Source of the DNA: Thermocatellispora tengchongensis
GTDB lineage: Bacteria; Actinomycetota; Actinomycetes; Streptosporangiales; Streptosporangiaceae
Length of the DNA: 64,000 nt
NCBI RefSeq assembly: GCF_014202315.1
Contig: NZ_JACHGN010000035.1
Coordinates: 1-64,000, forward strand
Reading direction: 5' to 3'
Below, piece after piece: positions 6,978-14,469 of this stretch. The notes beneath the pieces are model-generated. The model was not told the DNA's origin and searched no databases. It worked only from the letters and a program-made list of their open reading frames with translations. Made by a program: the position numbers and the translations under genes. Position 1 is the stretch's first letter. Every line of letters starts with the position of its first letter.

Positions 6978-7616
6978 GTGCCCGCCATCGTCCCCCAGGC
7001 GTACCGCATGGTCCCGCTCGGCGACCTGGAGCCGCACCCCGACAACCCCCACAAGGGCGACGTGGATGTGATCGCTGAGTCGATCGAGAAGAACGGCTTC
7101 TACGGCACGGTCCTGGTCCAGAAGTCCCGGATGAGGATCATCGCCGGTGAGCACCGCTGGCGCGGCGCGAAGGCCAACGGCCTGGACAAGGTGCCCGCCC
7201 TGCTCATTGACGTAGACGACAAGACCGCCACGCGGATCATGCTCGCCGACAACCGCACCGCCGAGTTCGGTGCGTACGACGACCAGGCCCTTGCCGAGCT
7301 CCTGCGCGGTCTGGACGACCTCGACGGCACCGGGTGGACAGAGCAGGACCTCGACGACCTGGCCGAAGCGATCGCAGCCGACAACGCCGCGGTGGCCCTC
7401 GCCCCCGGAGGAGCCCCGGCCCCGGGCGGCGGCCGCGCCGATCAGGCCGGGACCGGCGCTCGCGCCGAGGAGGAGCTGCCTGAACCGGGAGACGCCGAGA
7501 CCCACACGCGCCCTGTGGTGTGGGGCGTGGTGGTCACCTGCGACAGCGAAGCGCAGCAGGTGCAGCTCCTCGACCAGCTCGCCGGTCAGGGCTGGAACGT
7601 CCGCGCCCTGATGTAA
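6978..7616 (+). CDS. ParB-like nuclease/CTPase-fold protein
   Basis: A 212-residue protein from GTG 6978 with GGAGG upstream. The N-terminal half is a ParB/Spo0J-type domain: PLGDLEPHPDNPHKGD (about 13-28), then GEHRWRGAKANG (about 57-68), matching the G-x-x-R signature of the family. An acidic and Pro/Gly-rich linker follows, and a short C-terminal unit begins WGVVVTCDSEAQQ. Phage ParB-like proteins of this size occur near terminases and are linked to DNA modification, nicking or regulation rather than plasmid partition; no ParA is present. The start is followed closely by the ABC/GNAT gene on the same strand. Confidence 0.85.
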   Translation: MPAIVPQAYRMVPLGDLEPHPDNPHKGDVDVIAESIEKNGFYGTVLVQKSRMRIIAGEHRWRGAKANGLDKVPALLIDVDDKTATRIMLADNRTAEFGAYDDQALAELLRGLDDLDGTGWTEQDLDDLAEAIAADNAAVALAPGGAPAPGGGRADQAGTGARAEEELPEPGDAETHTRPVVWGVVVTCDSEAQQVQLLDQLAGQGWNVRALM

Positions 7617-7650
7617 CCCCTGCCGCCACTACCCCTTGAAAGGTCGTGCT

Positions 7651-8736
7651 GTGCGAGCCGAGATCACGGTATCGGCGCCGGTCCATAAGACCGCCCGCGT
7701 GCTGCAGCTTCAGGGCCTGTTCGACGTGCCCGTAGAGGAGCGGCTGAGCAACTCCTGGCACATGGACGTGCCGATCGAGGAGCGGCCGTGGAGCGTCGGA
7801 ATGATCGTCGGCCCTTCGGGGGCCGGTAAGACGACTATCGCGCGTCACCTGTGGCCGGACCTCGTCGTCACGTCCCACACCTGGCGGGATGACCGGGCGT
7901 TGGTGGACGACTTCCCCGAGGGCATGTCCATCAAGGACATCGTGGCTCTGCTGGGCGCAGTCGGCCTGTCATCGCCGCCGGCGTGGCTGCGGCCTTACCG
8001 CACGCTGTCGAACGGGGAGGCGTTCCGCGCGTCGATCGCGCGGGCGCTGGCCGAGTCGGGCGACCTGGTCGTCATCGATGAGTTCACGTCGGTCGTGGAC
8101 CGCCAGGTCGCGAAGGTCGCCAGCCACACCATCCAGAAGGCTGTACGGCGCGGCGGCCGCCAGTTCGTCGCCGTGACCTGCCATTACGACGTGCTGGAGT
8201 GGCTGCAGCCGGACTGGGTGCTGGATGTGTCCACCGGCTCGTTTGAGTGGAGGTCGGTTCAACCCCGACCGGCACTCGAGTTCGAGATCCGGCCGGTCGA
8301 TGGACGGCTATGGCCCGTCTTCGCACGTCATCACTATCTGAGTACGCAGCTCCACGCCTCCAGCAAGAAGTTCGCCGGGTTCATCGACGGCGAGCCTGTC
8401 GCGTTCCTGGCCTACAGGCACTTCCAGCATCCCCACACACGCAACCTGAAGATGGAGCACCGGCTGGTGGTTTTGCCCGACTATCAGGGGCTCGGCATCG
8501 GGAGCCGGTTCTCCGAGTGGATGGGGCAGCGCCTGTATGAAGAGGGGTTCCGCTACCGGTCGGTGTCCAGTCACCCGGCGCTGATCGCGTATCGGAGCGC
8601 GTCGCCGAGATGGCGGATGATCAAGGGCCAGACGAAGCTCGGCACCCGCTCCAAACACGAGTGGATGCACACGCACACGCTCGACCCGCGCCGGCTCGGC
8701 GTCGTGTCGTTCGAGTACGTGCCGCCGCGTGTCTAG
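7651..8736 (+). CDS. ABC-type ATPase fused to a GNAT-like acyltransferase
   Basis: A 361-residue two-domain protein from GTG 7651 (GAAAGG upstream). The N-terminal ATPase has Walker A GPSGAGKTT (about 54-62), an ABC signature LSNGEAFRASIARAL (about 119-133), Walker B DLVVIDEFTS (about 138-147) and an H-loop VTCHYD. No transmembrane partner exists, so it is not a transporter. The C-terminal GNAT-like half includes HHYLS and RLVVLPDYQGLGIGSRF (about 271-287), the acyl-CoA loop pattern. The layout matches COG2401, described as an ABC ATPase fused to a predicted acetyltransferase. Phage Mu Mom is also GNAT-like and modifies adenine, so base or RNA modification is a reasonable but unproven role. 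Neighbours are ParB-like and ASCH proteins. Confidence 0.85.
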   Translation: MRAEITVSAPVHKTARVLQLQGLFDVPVEERLSNSWHMDVPIEERPWSVGMIVGPSGAGKTTIARHLWPDLVVTSHTWRDDRALVDDFPEGMSIKDIVALLGAVGLSSPPAWLRPYRTLSNGEAFRASIARALAESGDLVVIDEFTSVVDRQVAKVASHTIQKAVRRGGRQFVAVTCHYDVLEWLQPDWVLDVSTGSFEWRSVQPRPALEFEIRPVDGRLWPVFARHHYLSTQLHASSKKFAGFIDGEPVAFLAYRHFQHPHTRNLKMEHRLVVLPDYQGLGIGSRFSEWMGQRLYEEGFRYRSVSSHPALIAYRSASPRWRMIKGQTKLGTRSKHEWMHTHTLDPRRLGVVSFEYVPPRV

Positions 8737-9107
8737 GCGGCGAACGCCTGCTCCCACCCGGCCGGAGCCGGCCGTAAACCGAGCGCTCCAATAGCGGTCA
8801 TCGGCCTGACCGCTGGCTGAGCGTCGGCGAGCAACCAGTGATTCTCGCCGAGTCTGGCCCACGGCGACGGGCTGTCCCTGCGGATGTCGGTGAGATTCAC
8901 CGATCCGAGGATCACGCCGTGCAGTAGCGGCCCTTCGAGGGCGACCCCAAGCTGCTCCATCAGCTCGAAGCCTTCGGCGTCGGTTTTGCGGCCCGCGTGG
9001 ATGAGGAGCCCTCCGCGGTACCGCGTGGTCCAGGGCCGGTTCTCCACGTCCTTGATGCCCGCGACGATCAGCGCCGCCCAGGGCTGCCGGACGGTCAGCA
9101 TCCGCAT
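8733..9107 (-). CDS. ASCH-domain protein
   Basis: A 124-residue protein, convergent with the ABC/GNAT gene (4-nt overlap). It shows the ASCH signature: LTVRQPWAALIVAGIKDVEN, then RYRGGLLIHAG. ASCH domains bind RNA or modified bases, and one branch (YqfB) removes acetyl from N4-acetylcytidine. Its placement beside a predicted acyltransferase is suggestive. ATG 9107 was chosen; ATG 9101 and GTG 9116 are also possible, and none has a strong ribosome site. Confidence 0.8.
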   Translation of the reverse strand: MRMLTVRQPWAALIVAGIKDVENRPWTTRYRGGLLIHAGRKTDAEGFELMEQLGVALEGPLLHGVILGSVNLTDIRRDSPSPWARLGENHWLLADAQPAVRPMTAIGALGLRPAPAGWEQAFAA

Positions 9108-9148
9108 TTGCCGCACCCGAGAAGCGTAATAGATCAGGAGTTCCCCTC

Positions 9149-9634
9149 ATGGTTGTCAGCAAGGCACGCCAGGTCGAGATCTCCCAGCGCCGCTACCAGG
9201 CCGTGCAGATGCGGATCGCCGGGGTGTCGCCCACGGTCATCGCTGAGCGGCTGGGCTACTCGGGTGCAGCGTCGGTGTCCAAGGACATCGACCGGGCTCT
9301 GCAGAAGGCTGCCAAGCAGGAGCAGATGGCGTCGGAGCAGCTTCTCCGACTGGAGATCGATCGCCTCGACCGGATCATGGCGTCGCTGTGGCCGAAGGTT
9401 ATCAAGGGCGAGGTCAACGCCTGCGAGACCGCGCTGAAGTGCATCAACCGGCGGGCGAGCCTGCTCGGCCTGGACCTGATCAACAGGCAGGGCGTCGCTG
9501 ACGGGGACATGGCGTCGCTGCTGGGCAACCTGCTGCTGCAGCTCCAGCAGCGGCACGCCATCCCTGACCCGGACACCGACACGATCCTCGACGCCGAGGT
9601 CATCCACGAGATCGAGCCGGGGGACGACCTGTGA
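9149..9634 (+). CDS. terS: Terminase small subunit (putative)
   Basis: A 161-residue DNA-packaging protein expected to recognise the phage genome and load the large terminase. An N-terminal HTH (RIAGVSPTVIAERLGYSGAA, about 26-45) is followed by a long helical region for oligomerisation and an acidic C-terminus. The start is ATG 9149 with AGGAG 8 nt upstream, and the stop overlaps the large-subunit GTG. Small terminases are poorly conserved, so the call rests on this coupling, size and HTH. Confidence 0.8.
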   Translation: MVVSKARQVEISQRRYQAVQMRIAGVSPTVIAERLGYSGAASVSKDIDRALQKAAKQEQMASEQLLRLEIDRLDRIMASLWPKVIKGEVNACETALKCINRRASLLGLDLINRQGVADGDMASLLGNLLLQLQQRHAIPDPDTDTILDAEVIHEIEPGDDL

Positions 9635-10917
9635 GCACGCCGGCGCCGAGCCCGCTCACGCTGTCGCCCAAGCAGGAGAGGTCCATAGCGGAGTCCACGG
9701 CCCGCCTGAACATCTGGTCGGGCGCGATCCGGTCGGGCAAGACCATCGCCAGCCTCCTGCGCTGGCTGATCTACATCGCGCAGGCGCCCCGTGGCGGTTC
9801 GCTGGTGATCGTCGGGAAGACGAGCGACACGATCGCGAGAAACGTCTTTGATCCGCTCACGGACCCGGCGATCACCGGCCCGGTCGCGCGCCGCATCATC
9901 TACACCCGCGGCGCCCCGACCGCGAACATCCTCGGCCGCCGCGTCGAGATCATCAGCTCGAACGACGCCCGGTCGGAGAACCGGCTGCGAGGCATGACGT
10001 GCGCCGGCGCCTATGTCGATGAGGCGACGCTGATCGAGCGTGAGTTCTGGGACCAGCTCCTCGCCCGTCTCAGCGTCAAGGACGCCAAGCTGTTCGCCAC
10101 AACCAACCCGGACGCGCCGAACCACTGGTTGAAGCGGCAGTTCCTCGACCGGCGACACGAGCTGGACCTGCGGCACTGGCACTTCACGTTGGACGACAAC
10201 AAGGCGCTGGACCCCGCCTACGTGAAAGCGCTCAAGGCCGAGTACCAGGGTCTTTGGTACAAGAGATTCATTCTGGGGCAGTGGGTCATGGCCGAAGGCG
10301 CGATCTACGACATGTTCGACCCGGACCGGCACGTCGTGGACGTGTTGCCGCCGATGGAGCGGTGGCTGACGCTGGGGATCGACTACGGGACCGTCAACCC
10401 GTTCGACGCCATCCTCGTCGGCGTGTCCACCCCGGACAACACCGGCCAGAGGCGCATCTACCTCGCCAGCGAGTTCCGATGGGACTCTCGCGCGGAGCGG
10501 CGGCAGCTCACCGACGCCGAGTACTCGCAGAAGCTCACCGACTGGCTAGACAACATCCCCGACACCTACGGCCCTGGCACCCGCGGGGTGCGGCCGCAGT
10601 GGGTGGTGGTGGACCCCTCCGCCGCGAGCTTCATCACCCAACTCCATCGCGATGGCTTCACCCCAACCATGGGCGACAACTCCGTCAACGACGGCATCCG
10701 CACCGTGTCGAACCTGCTGGGAGCGGACCACTTGCGGGTCCACCGGTCGGTGTCCGGGTTCCTCGACGAGGTCGGGTCGTACGCCTGGGACGACAAACGG
10801 GCGGAGAAGGGCGAAGACGTCCCCGTGAAGGTGGACGACCACGCCTTGGACGCCACCCGGTACGCCCTGCACACCACTCAGGCGGCCTGGCTGCCGCTGT
10901 TGCAGCCGGTCTTCTGA
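9631..10917 (+). CDS. terL: Terminase large subunit
   Basis: A 428-residue packaging motor, ATPase plus nuclease. Walker A GAIRSGKT is at about 31-38, Walker B GAYVDEATL at about 126-134, and a coupling-type ATTNPDAP follows. The RNase H-like nuclease has acidic residues in GIDYGT (about 250), VVVDPS (about 325) and DDHALDATRY (about 403). Length and motif order fit the PBSX/Terminase_6-like group. The start is GTG 9631, overlapping terS. All catalytic features are present, so packaging should be functional. Confidence 0.95.
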   Translation: MSTPAPSPLTLSPKQERSIAESTARLNIWSGAIRSGKTIASLLRWLIYIAQAPRGGSLVIVGKTSDTIARNVFDPLTDPAITGPVARRIIYTRGAPTANILGRRVEIISSNDARSENRLRGMTCAGAYVDEATLIEREFWDQLLARLSVKDAKLFATTNPDAPNHWLKRQFLDRRHELDLRHWHFTLDDNKALDPAYVKALKAEYQGLWYKRFILGQWVMAEGAIYDMFDPDRHVVDVLPPMERWLTLGIDYGTVNPFDAILVGVSTPDNTGQRRIYLASEFRWDSRAERRQLTDAEYSQKLTDWLDNIPDTYGPGTRGVRPQWVVVDPSAASFITQLHRDGFTPTMGDNSVNDGIRTVSNLLGADHLRVHRSVSGFLDEVGSYAWDDKRAEKGEDVPVKVDDHALDATRYALHTTQAAWLPLLQPVF

Positions 10918-10926
10918 CCCACGAAC

Positions 10927-10963
10927 GCGCACCCCCCGATCTGTGGCGGGCTGAGGGGTGCGC
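10927..10963 (+). terminator. Hairpin after terL
   Basis: GCGCACCCC (10927-10935) and GGGGTGCGC (10955-10963) pair perfectly over a 19-nt loop, 10 bases after the terL stop. There is no T-tract, as is common in actinobacteria. Confidence 0.55.
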
Positions 10964-10999
10964 CGCTCCGCACGTCCCACCCACGTGCGTCGAGCACAT

Positions 11000-11049
11000 G
11001 GCGCGGTCCTGGCCCCGTAGTTGAGGGGCTGCGCGGCCGGGACCGCGCC
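11000..11049. repeat. Long inverted repeat between terL and structural genes
   Basis: GGCGCGGTCCTGGCC (11000-11014) pairs with 11035-11049 over 15 positions with a single G:T wobble, enclosing 20 nt that can form an alternative CCCC/GGGG stem. It lies in the 215-nt gap before the 11133 gene. It could be a second terminator, a leader structure or a packaging-related site. Confidence 0.5.
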
Positions 11050-11132
11050 TACGCCACGTCGTGCATTTCACAAGCGAAAGTCGGGGCCATCCGGACCGGG
11101 TGGCCCTTCTGCATGTCCGGGAGGGGCACACG

Positions 11133-11684
11133 ATGCGGGACAACGGGCGACTGACCGAGGGCCGACACCTGGAGGCCGGCGTGGGCCGCCGCGACGCTGC
11201 CCAGTGGCGCTGCCGCTGGAAGCTGGAGAAGTTCCACGGGTCCGACACCGGCCCGGGCGCCAAGCCGTTCGAGGTGATCGAGCGTGAGGGCAACGCTCTG
11301 ATGTACGGCGGGGTTTCCGCGCTGTGGCACCGCCTCACCGGGGGAACGGCCGTCACTGCGTTCGACGCGGCCAACGCCCGGATCGGCGTCGGTGACGGCA
11401 CCGCCGCGGCAGATCCGGTGCAAACCGATCTGCAGGGCACCAGCAAGCTTCGCAAGGGGCTGGACGCCACCTACCCCCAGCACGCGGACGGCACCGGCGC
11501 CGCCGCCAACGCGGTGACGTTCCGGGCGACCTTCTCGACCAGCGAAGCGAACTTCGTGTGGTCCGAGTGGGGCATCTTCAACGCCGCGTCCGGCGGCCGG
11601 ATGCTCAACCGCAAGGTGGAGAACCTCGGGCAGAAGACCAGCGCTGCGAGCTGGGTCTTCACGGTGCAGCTTTCCCTGGCCTGA
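11133..11684 (+). CDS. Phage virion protein, putative appendage component
   Basis: A 183-residue protein from ATG 11133 with GGGAGG upstream. It is Gly/Ala/Thr-rich and mostly beta, with ARIGVGDGTAAADPVQTDLQ (about 96-115) and WSEWGIFNAASGGRMLNRKV near the end, a pattern seen in phage structural proteins of tail fibre or baseplate type. It lies before a large repeat protein, between packaging and portal genes. The function is inferred from composition and position. Confidence 0.7.
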   Translation: MRDNGRLTEGRHLEAGVGRRDAAQWRCRWKLEKFHGSDTGPGAKPFEVIEREGNALMYGGVSALWHRLTGGTAVTAFDAANARIGVGDGTAAADPVQTDLQGTSKLRKGLDATYPQHADGTGAAANAVTFRATFSTSEANFVWSEWGIFNAASGGRMLNRKVENLGQKTSAASWVFTVQLSLA

Positions 11685-11722
11685 GCCTCAACGCGACTGC
11701 CTGACGGGGAGGGGGCCGCGTC

Positions 11723-13714
11723 GTGGCGACCATCTTGGAGGACTTCGAGGACGCAACCCTCAACCTCACGATCACCGGGACCTGGGCGCGGGCGTCCGGG
11801 ACGGCGGCTGCAGGCACGTGGGCGCTGAAGGCCGCCACCATCGGCGCGGAAGAAGCGACCGACGCCATAGTGACCGTCCCGCCCCAGGCCACGTCACTGA
11901 GCTTCTACTACCGGGTGTCGTCCGAGGCGGACTACGACCTGTTTCACGTCCTGGTGGACGGCACGGAAGTGCTTGTCGACTCGGGCGATGTCCCCTGGAC
12001 GCAGACCACGATCGACGTGACCGGCGCGTCGCAGGTGACGTTCCGGTACGACAAGGACGGCTCGGTCAACGAGCTGTCGGACACGGCGTGGATCGACCAG
12101 TTGTCGTTCACCGTGCCCGACACGGGAACGCCCAAGAACTCCACTGACGGCGGCACGCTGGTGGAGACGACTGGTGTCGTCCAGGTGCCGGAGATCGCCA
12201 AGGCCAGCAGCGACACGGGACACCTGGGCGAGACGCGATGGGTGGGCGAGCCGCAAACCGTCCCTACGCCGCCGTCTATCCGTTCGACCTCAACCGCGAC
12301 CTCCGGTGCCGCGGCCTACACCATCAACACGCCAGCCGGTGTCGTCGCCAATGACGTGCTGATCGGGCTCCAGGCAGCGGACCGCGGGTCCACCGCGAAC
12401 ATGACAACCCCAACCGGCGGCAGCGCATGGGAACTGCTCGACTCCCTGGACGCGACCACCGGAGAAGGAGTCATCCAGGCGATCCGGGTGTGGTGGAAGC
12501 GCGCCAGTTCATCCGAACCGGGCTCCTACACCTTCAACCAGCGCAACGGCTCCGATGGCGTCTGCTTGATCGCCGCGGTCAAGGACGCATCACTGTCGGC
12601 GACCCCGCTGATCGCACGTTCGACGCAGGGCACCAACCAGAACGTCACCACGCCGGGCATCACCCCGTCGTCGGGGAACGACCTGGAGCTCCGGCTGGTT
12701 GCGGCCTACCCGCAAAATGCCGCCTTCACCCTCACCCCGCCGGCCGGACTCACCGCCCTGACCAGCATCCAATCGCGGACCTACACCGCCGCGGCGGCGG
12801 CAGCCAGGATGTTGCAGTCCAACACGGTCACTGATCCGGCGGACTTCGTCGCCTCGGTCAGCTCGTTACTCTGGCGGGTCGGCGTCACTGTGGCCGTCGC
12901 CCCGGCAGTCACGGGACCGCCGCAGGTGACGCAGACGGCGTCCGACTCGGGCGCAGTGGTCGAGTCGCCCACGGTCACCGTCCAGCCGGACGGGGTTCCC
13001 ACGTCGGCCAACGACGTTGGAGCCCTGACCGAGACGGCGGCGGCCACGGCCGACCTCGCCTCGTCGGATGTGGCCGAGCTGGGCGAGGCCGCAGCCATCG
13101 ACGCCGCGCCGGGCAGCTCCGACCAGGCGGCGGTGACCGAAGCGTCGATGCTGATGGTCGGCTGGGGCGGCGCTGACCAGGCGGCCCTTACTGAGGTCGC
13201 CCAGGTGGACGTGGACGTGACCGCCGCCGACACGGGCACGCTGGCCGAATCGGTGGCCATCGCTGAGACGGTCGGTCCGGTCGCTGGCGACCACGCGACG
13301 CTGACCGAGGCCATCGCGGTGGAGGTCCAGGCGGTGGTCGCAGACGTCGGTGCCCTGACCGAGTCGGCTGACGTGGCGGTGCTTAAGGACGCCAGCGACT
13401 CCGCGCAGCTCGTCGAGTCAGCCACGGTCGGCCTGTCGGTGTCCGACAGCGCCACGCTCGTCGAGTTCACGCAGGCCGAGGTGTCCGTGACGGCGGCCGA
13501 CAGCGTGGTGCTCACCGACCAGGCCGTGGTGGAAGCCCCGCGGTTCGCCACCGATTCGGCAGTCCTGGTCGAGACGGCAACGGTGGCCACCCTCGGCCGG
13601 GACGTCTCTGGCCTCGGCCCGATGTACCGCCGCTGGTCGGCGGGTTCCCCGTACCGCAGGCACTCCGCTGGTGAGCCGCACCGCGCATGGGGCGCGGGCT
13701 CACCGCGAACGTAG
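11723..13714 (+). CDS. Large repeat-rich virion appendage/adhesin-like protein
   Basis: A 663-residue protein from GTG 11723. Domain 1 (about 1-130) looks like a jelly-roll carbohydrate-binding or MAM-like unit (LSFYYRVSSEADYDLFHVLV, then WIDQLSF). Domain 2 (about 185-400) is a second beta domain. From about residue 400 to 625, roughly twelve units of 15-20 residues follow the pattern (S/A)D-x-x-x-L-x-E-(S/T)-A-x-V; two similar units occur near 141-175. The end carries three short units of the SAGxP type (RWSAGSPY, RHSAGEPH, WGAGSPR). It is probably a fibre, head appendage or host-surface binder. Its place between terL and portal rather than after the tape measure is unusual. Confidence 0.75.
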   Translation: MATILEDFEDATLNLTITGTWARASGTAAAGTWALKAATIGAEEATDAIVTVPPQATSLSFYYRVSSEADYDLFHVLVDGTEVLVDSGDVPWTQTTIDVTGASQVTFRYDKDGSVNELSDTAWIDQLSFTVPDTGTPKNSTDGGTLVETTGVVQVPEIAKASSDTGHLGETRWVGEPQTVPTPPSIRSTSTATSGAAAYTINTPAGVVANDVLIGLQAADRGSTANMTTPTGGSAWELLDSLDATTGEGVIQAIRVWWKRASSSEPGSYTFNQRNGSDGVCLIAAVKDASLSATPLIARSTQGTNQNVTTPGITPSSGNDLELRLVAAYPQNAAFTLTPPAGLTALTSIQSRTYTAAAAAARMLQSNTVTDPADFVASVSSLLWRVGVTVAVAPAVTGPPQVTQTASDSGAVVESPTVTVQPDGVPTSANDVGALTETAAATADLASSDVAELGEAAAIDAAPGSSDQAAVTEASMLMVGWGGADQAALTEVAQVDVDVTAADTGTLAESVAIAETVGPVAGDHATLTEAIAVEVQAVVADVGALTESADVAVLKDASDSAQLVESATVGLSVSDSATLVEFTQAEVSVTAADSVVLTDQAVVEAPRFATDSAVLVETATVATLGRDVSGLGPMYRRWSAGSPYRRHSAGEPHRAWGAGSPRT

Positions 13715-13726
13715 GGAGGACCGCCC

Positions 13727-14020
13727 ATGGAACCGATCTCCTCCCTATCCAGGGAGTTTCTGTACATCCCCGTCAAGGGCCCGTCCGGTGGTGAAGGCGT
13801 CGAAGTCGCCTTCACCAACGAGGACGGCGAACCGACCGAGACGGACTGGCACGACGCCACGTGGGACAACGTCACCGCCGCGGGGGCTGACGCGAAGATC
13901 CTCGTCGGTCCCGGCGAGGGTGCTGTGTCGCTGCCTGAAGGCACCTACCGCGCATGGGTCCGCGTGACCTCTTCCGTCGAGCAGCCGGTCCTTCCGGGCG
14001 GGCTGGTCCCCGTCATCTGA
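13727..14020 (+). CDS. Small phage structural-region protein
   Basis: A 97-residue protein from ATG 13727 (GGGAGGACC upstream). It is beta-rich, with VKGPSGGEGVEVAFTNEDGE and a Trp pair, and has no membrane segment. It lies within the virion block and probably contributes to the appendage encoded just before it. No family was recognised. Confidence 0.65.
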   Translation: MEPISSLSREFLYIPVKGPSGGEGVEVAFTNEDGEPTETDWHDATWDNVTAAGADAKILVGPGEGAVSLPEGTYRAWVRVTSSVEQPVLPGGLVPVI

Positions 14021-14029
14021 GGAGCCACT

Positions 14030-14293
14030 TTGTACCGCATTCCTGTTACCGGCGACATCGTTCGGTACCGAGGCAAGCAGGGCCTCCACGCCGTCCGCGC
14101 CGCGATCGTCACGGCGGACGTGACGACCTTGGATCCCCGCGGTGTCGAGGTCGGCGCGGTACCTGCGCTCGACGACGCGTTCCACGTCCACCTGTGGGTC
14201 TTCACTCCAGGCCAGCTTGGCGGGTTCCACGAGTTCAACATCCCGCCCGGCGAGGATCCGGGCACCTGGCACTGGCCGGTGGCCACCGGATGA
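14030..14293 (+). CDS. Small phage structural-region protein
   Basis: An 87-residue protein that begins at TTG 14030 with GAGGAG 5-10 nt upstream; no ATG or GTG fits better. The product (MYRIPVTGDIVRYRGKQGLH...) is beta-rich and ends with FNIPPGEDPGTWHWP. It overlaps the next gene by ATGA. Unknown function; likely a virion or assembly factor. Confidence 0.6.
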   Translation: MYRIPVTGDIVRYRGKQGLHAVRAAIVTADVTTLDPRGVEVGAVPALDDAFHVHLWVFTPGQLGGFHEFNIPPGEDPGTWHWPVATG

Positions 14294-14454
14294 GCGATCA
14301 GACGATCACCTGGCGACAAGCCGTGTCCCGTGCGGCCGAAGTCTTGGAGCGCGCTGACTGCGAGCCCAACACGGCGATGGTCGAGGCCAAGGTCGCCATC
14401 GCCGAGGGCTGGGTGCAACTGGCTATCGCCTTGTCGGAGATCGAGAAAACGTGA
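14290..14454 (+). CDS. Small helical protein before portal
   Basis: A 54-residue, entirely helical, acidic protein from ATG 14290, coupled to the previous stop. It contains WRQAVSRAAEVLERADCEP and VQLAIALSEIEKT. It lies 15 nt before the portal gene. Small helical genes at this place are common in actinophages; the role is unknown. Confidence 0.6.
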   Translation: MSDQTITWRQAVSRAAEVLERADCEPNTAMVEAKVAIAEGWVQLAIALSEIEKT

Positions 14455-14469
14455 ACAGGAGGGTGGCCG

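Noticed and set aside
8788-8806. Possible eighth palindrome (ATAGCGGT followed by CATCGGCC)
   Set aside because: The left half resembles the repeat but about six central bases are missing and the arms do not pair.
11000-11049. tRNA-like structure
   Set aside because: No T-arm GTTC motif or acceptor stem; only a simple long hairpin. No tRNA or rRNA gene was seen anywhere in the window.
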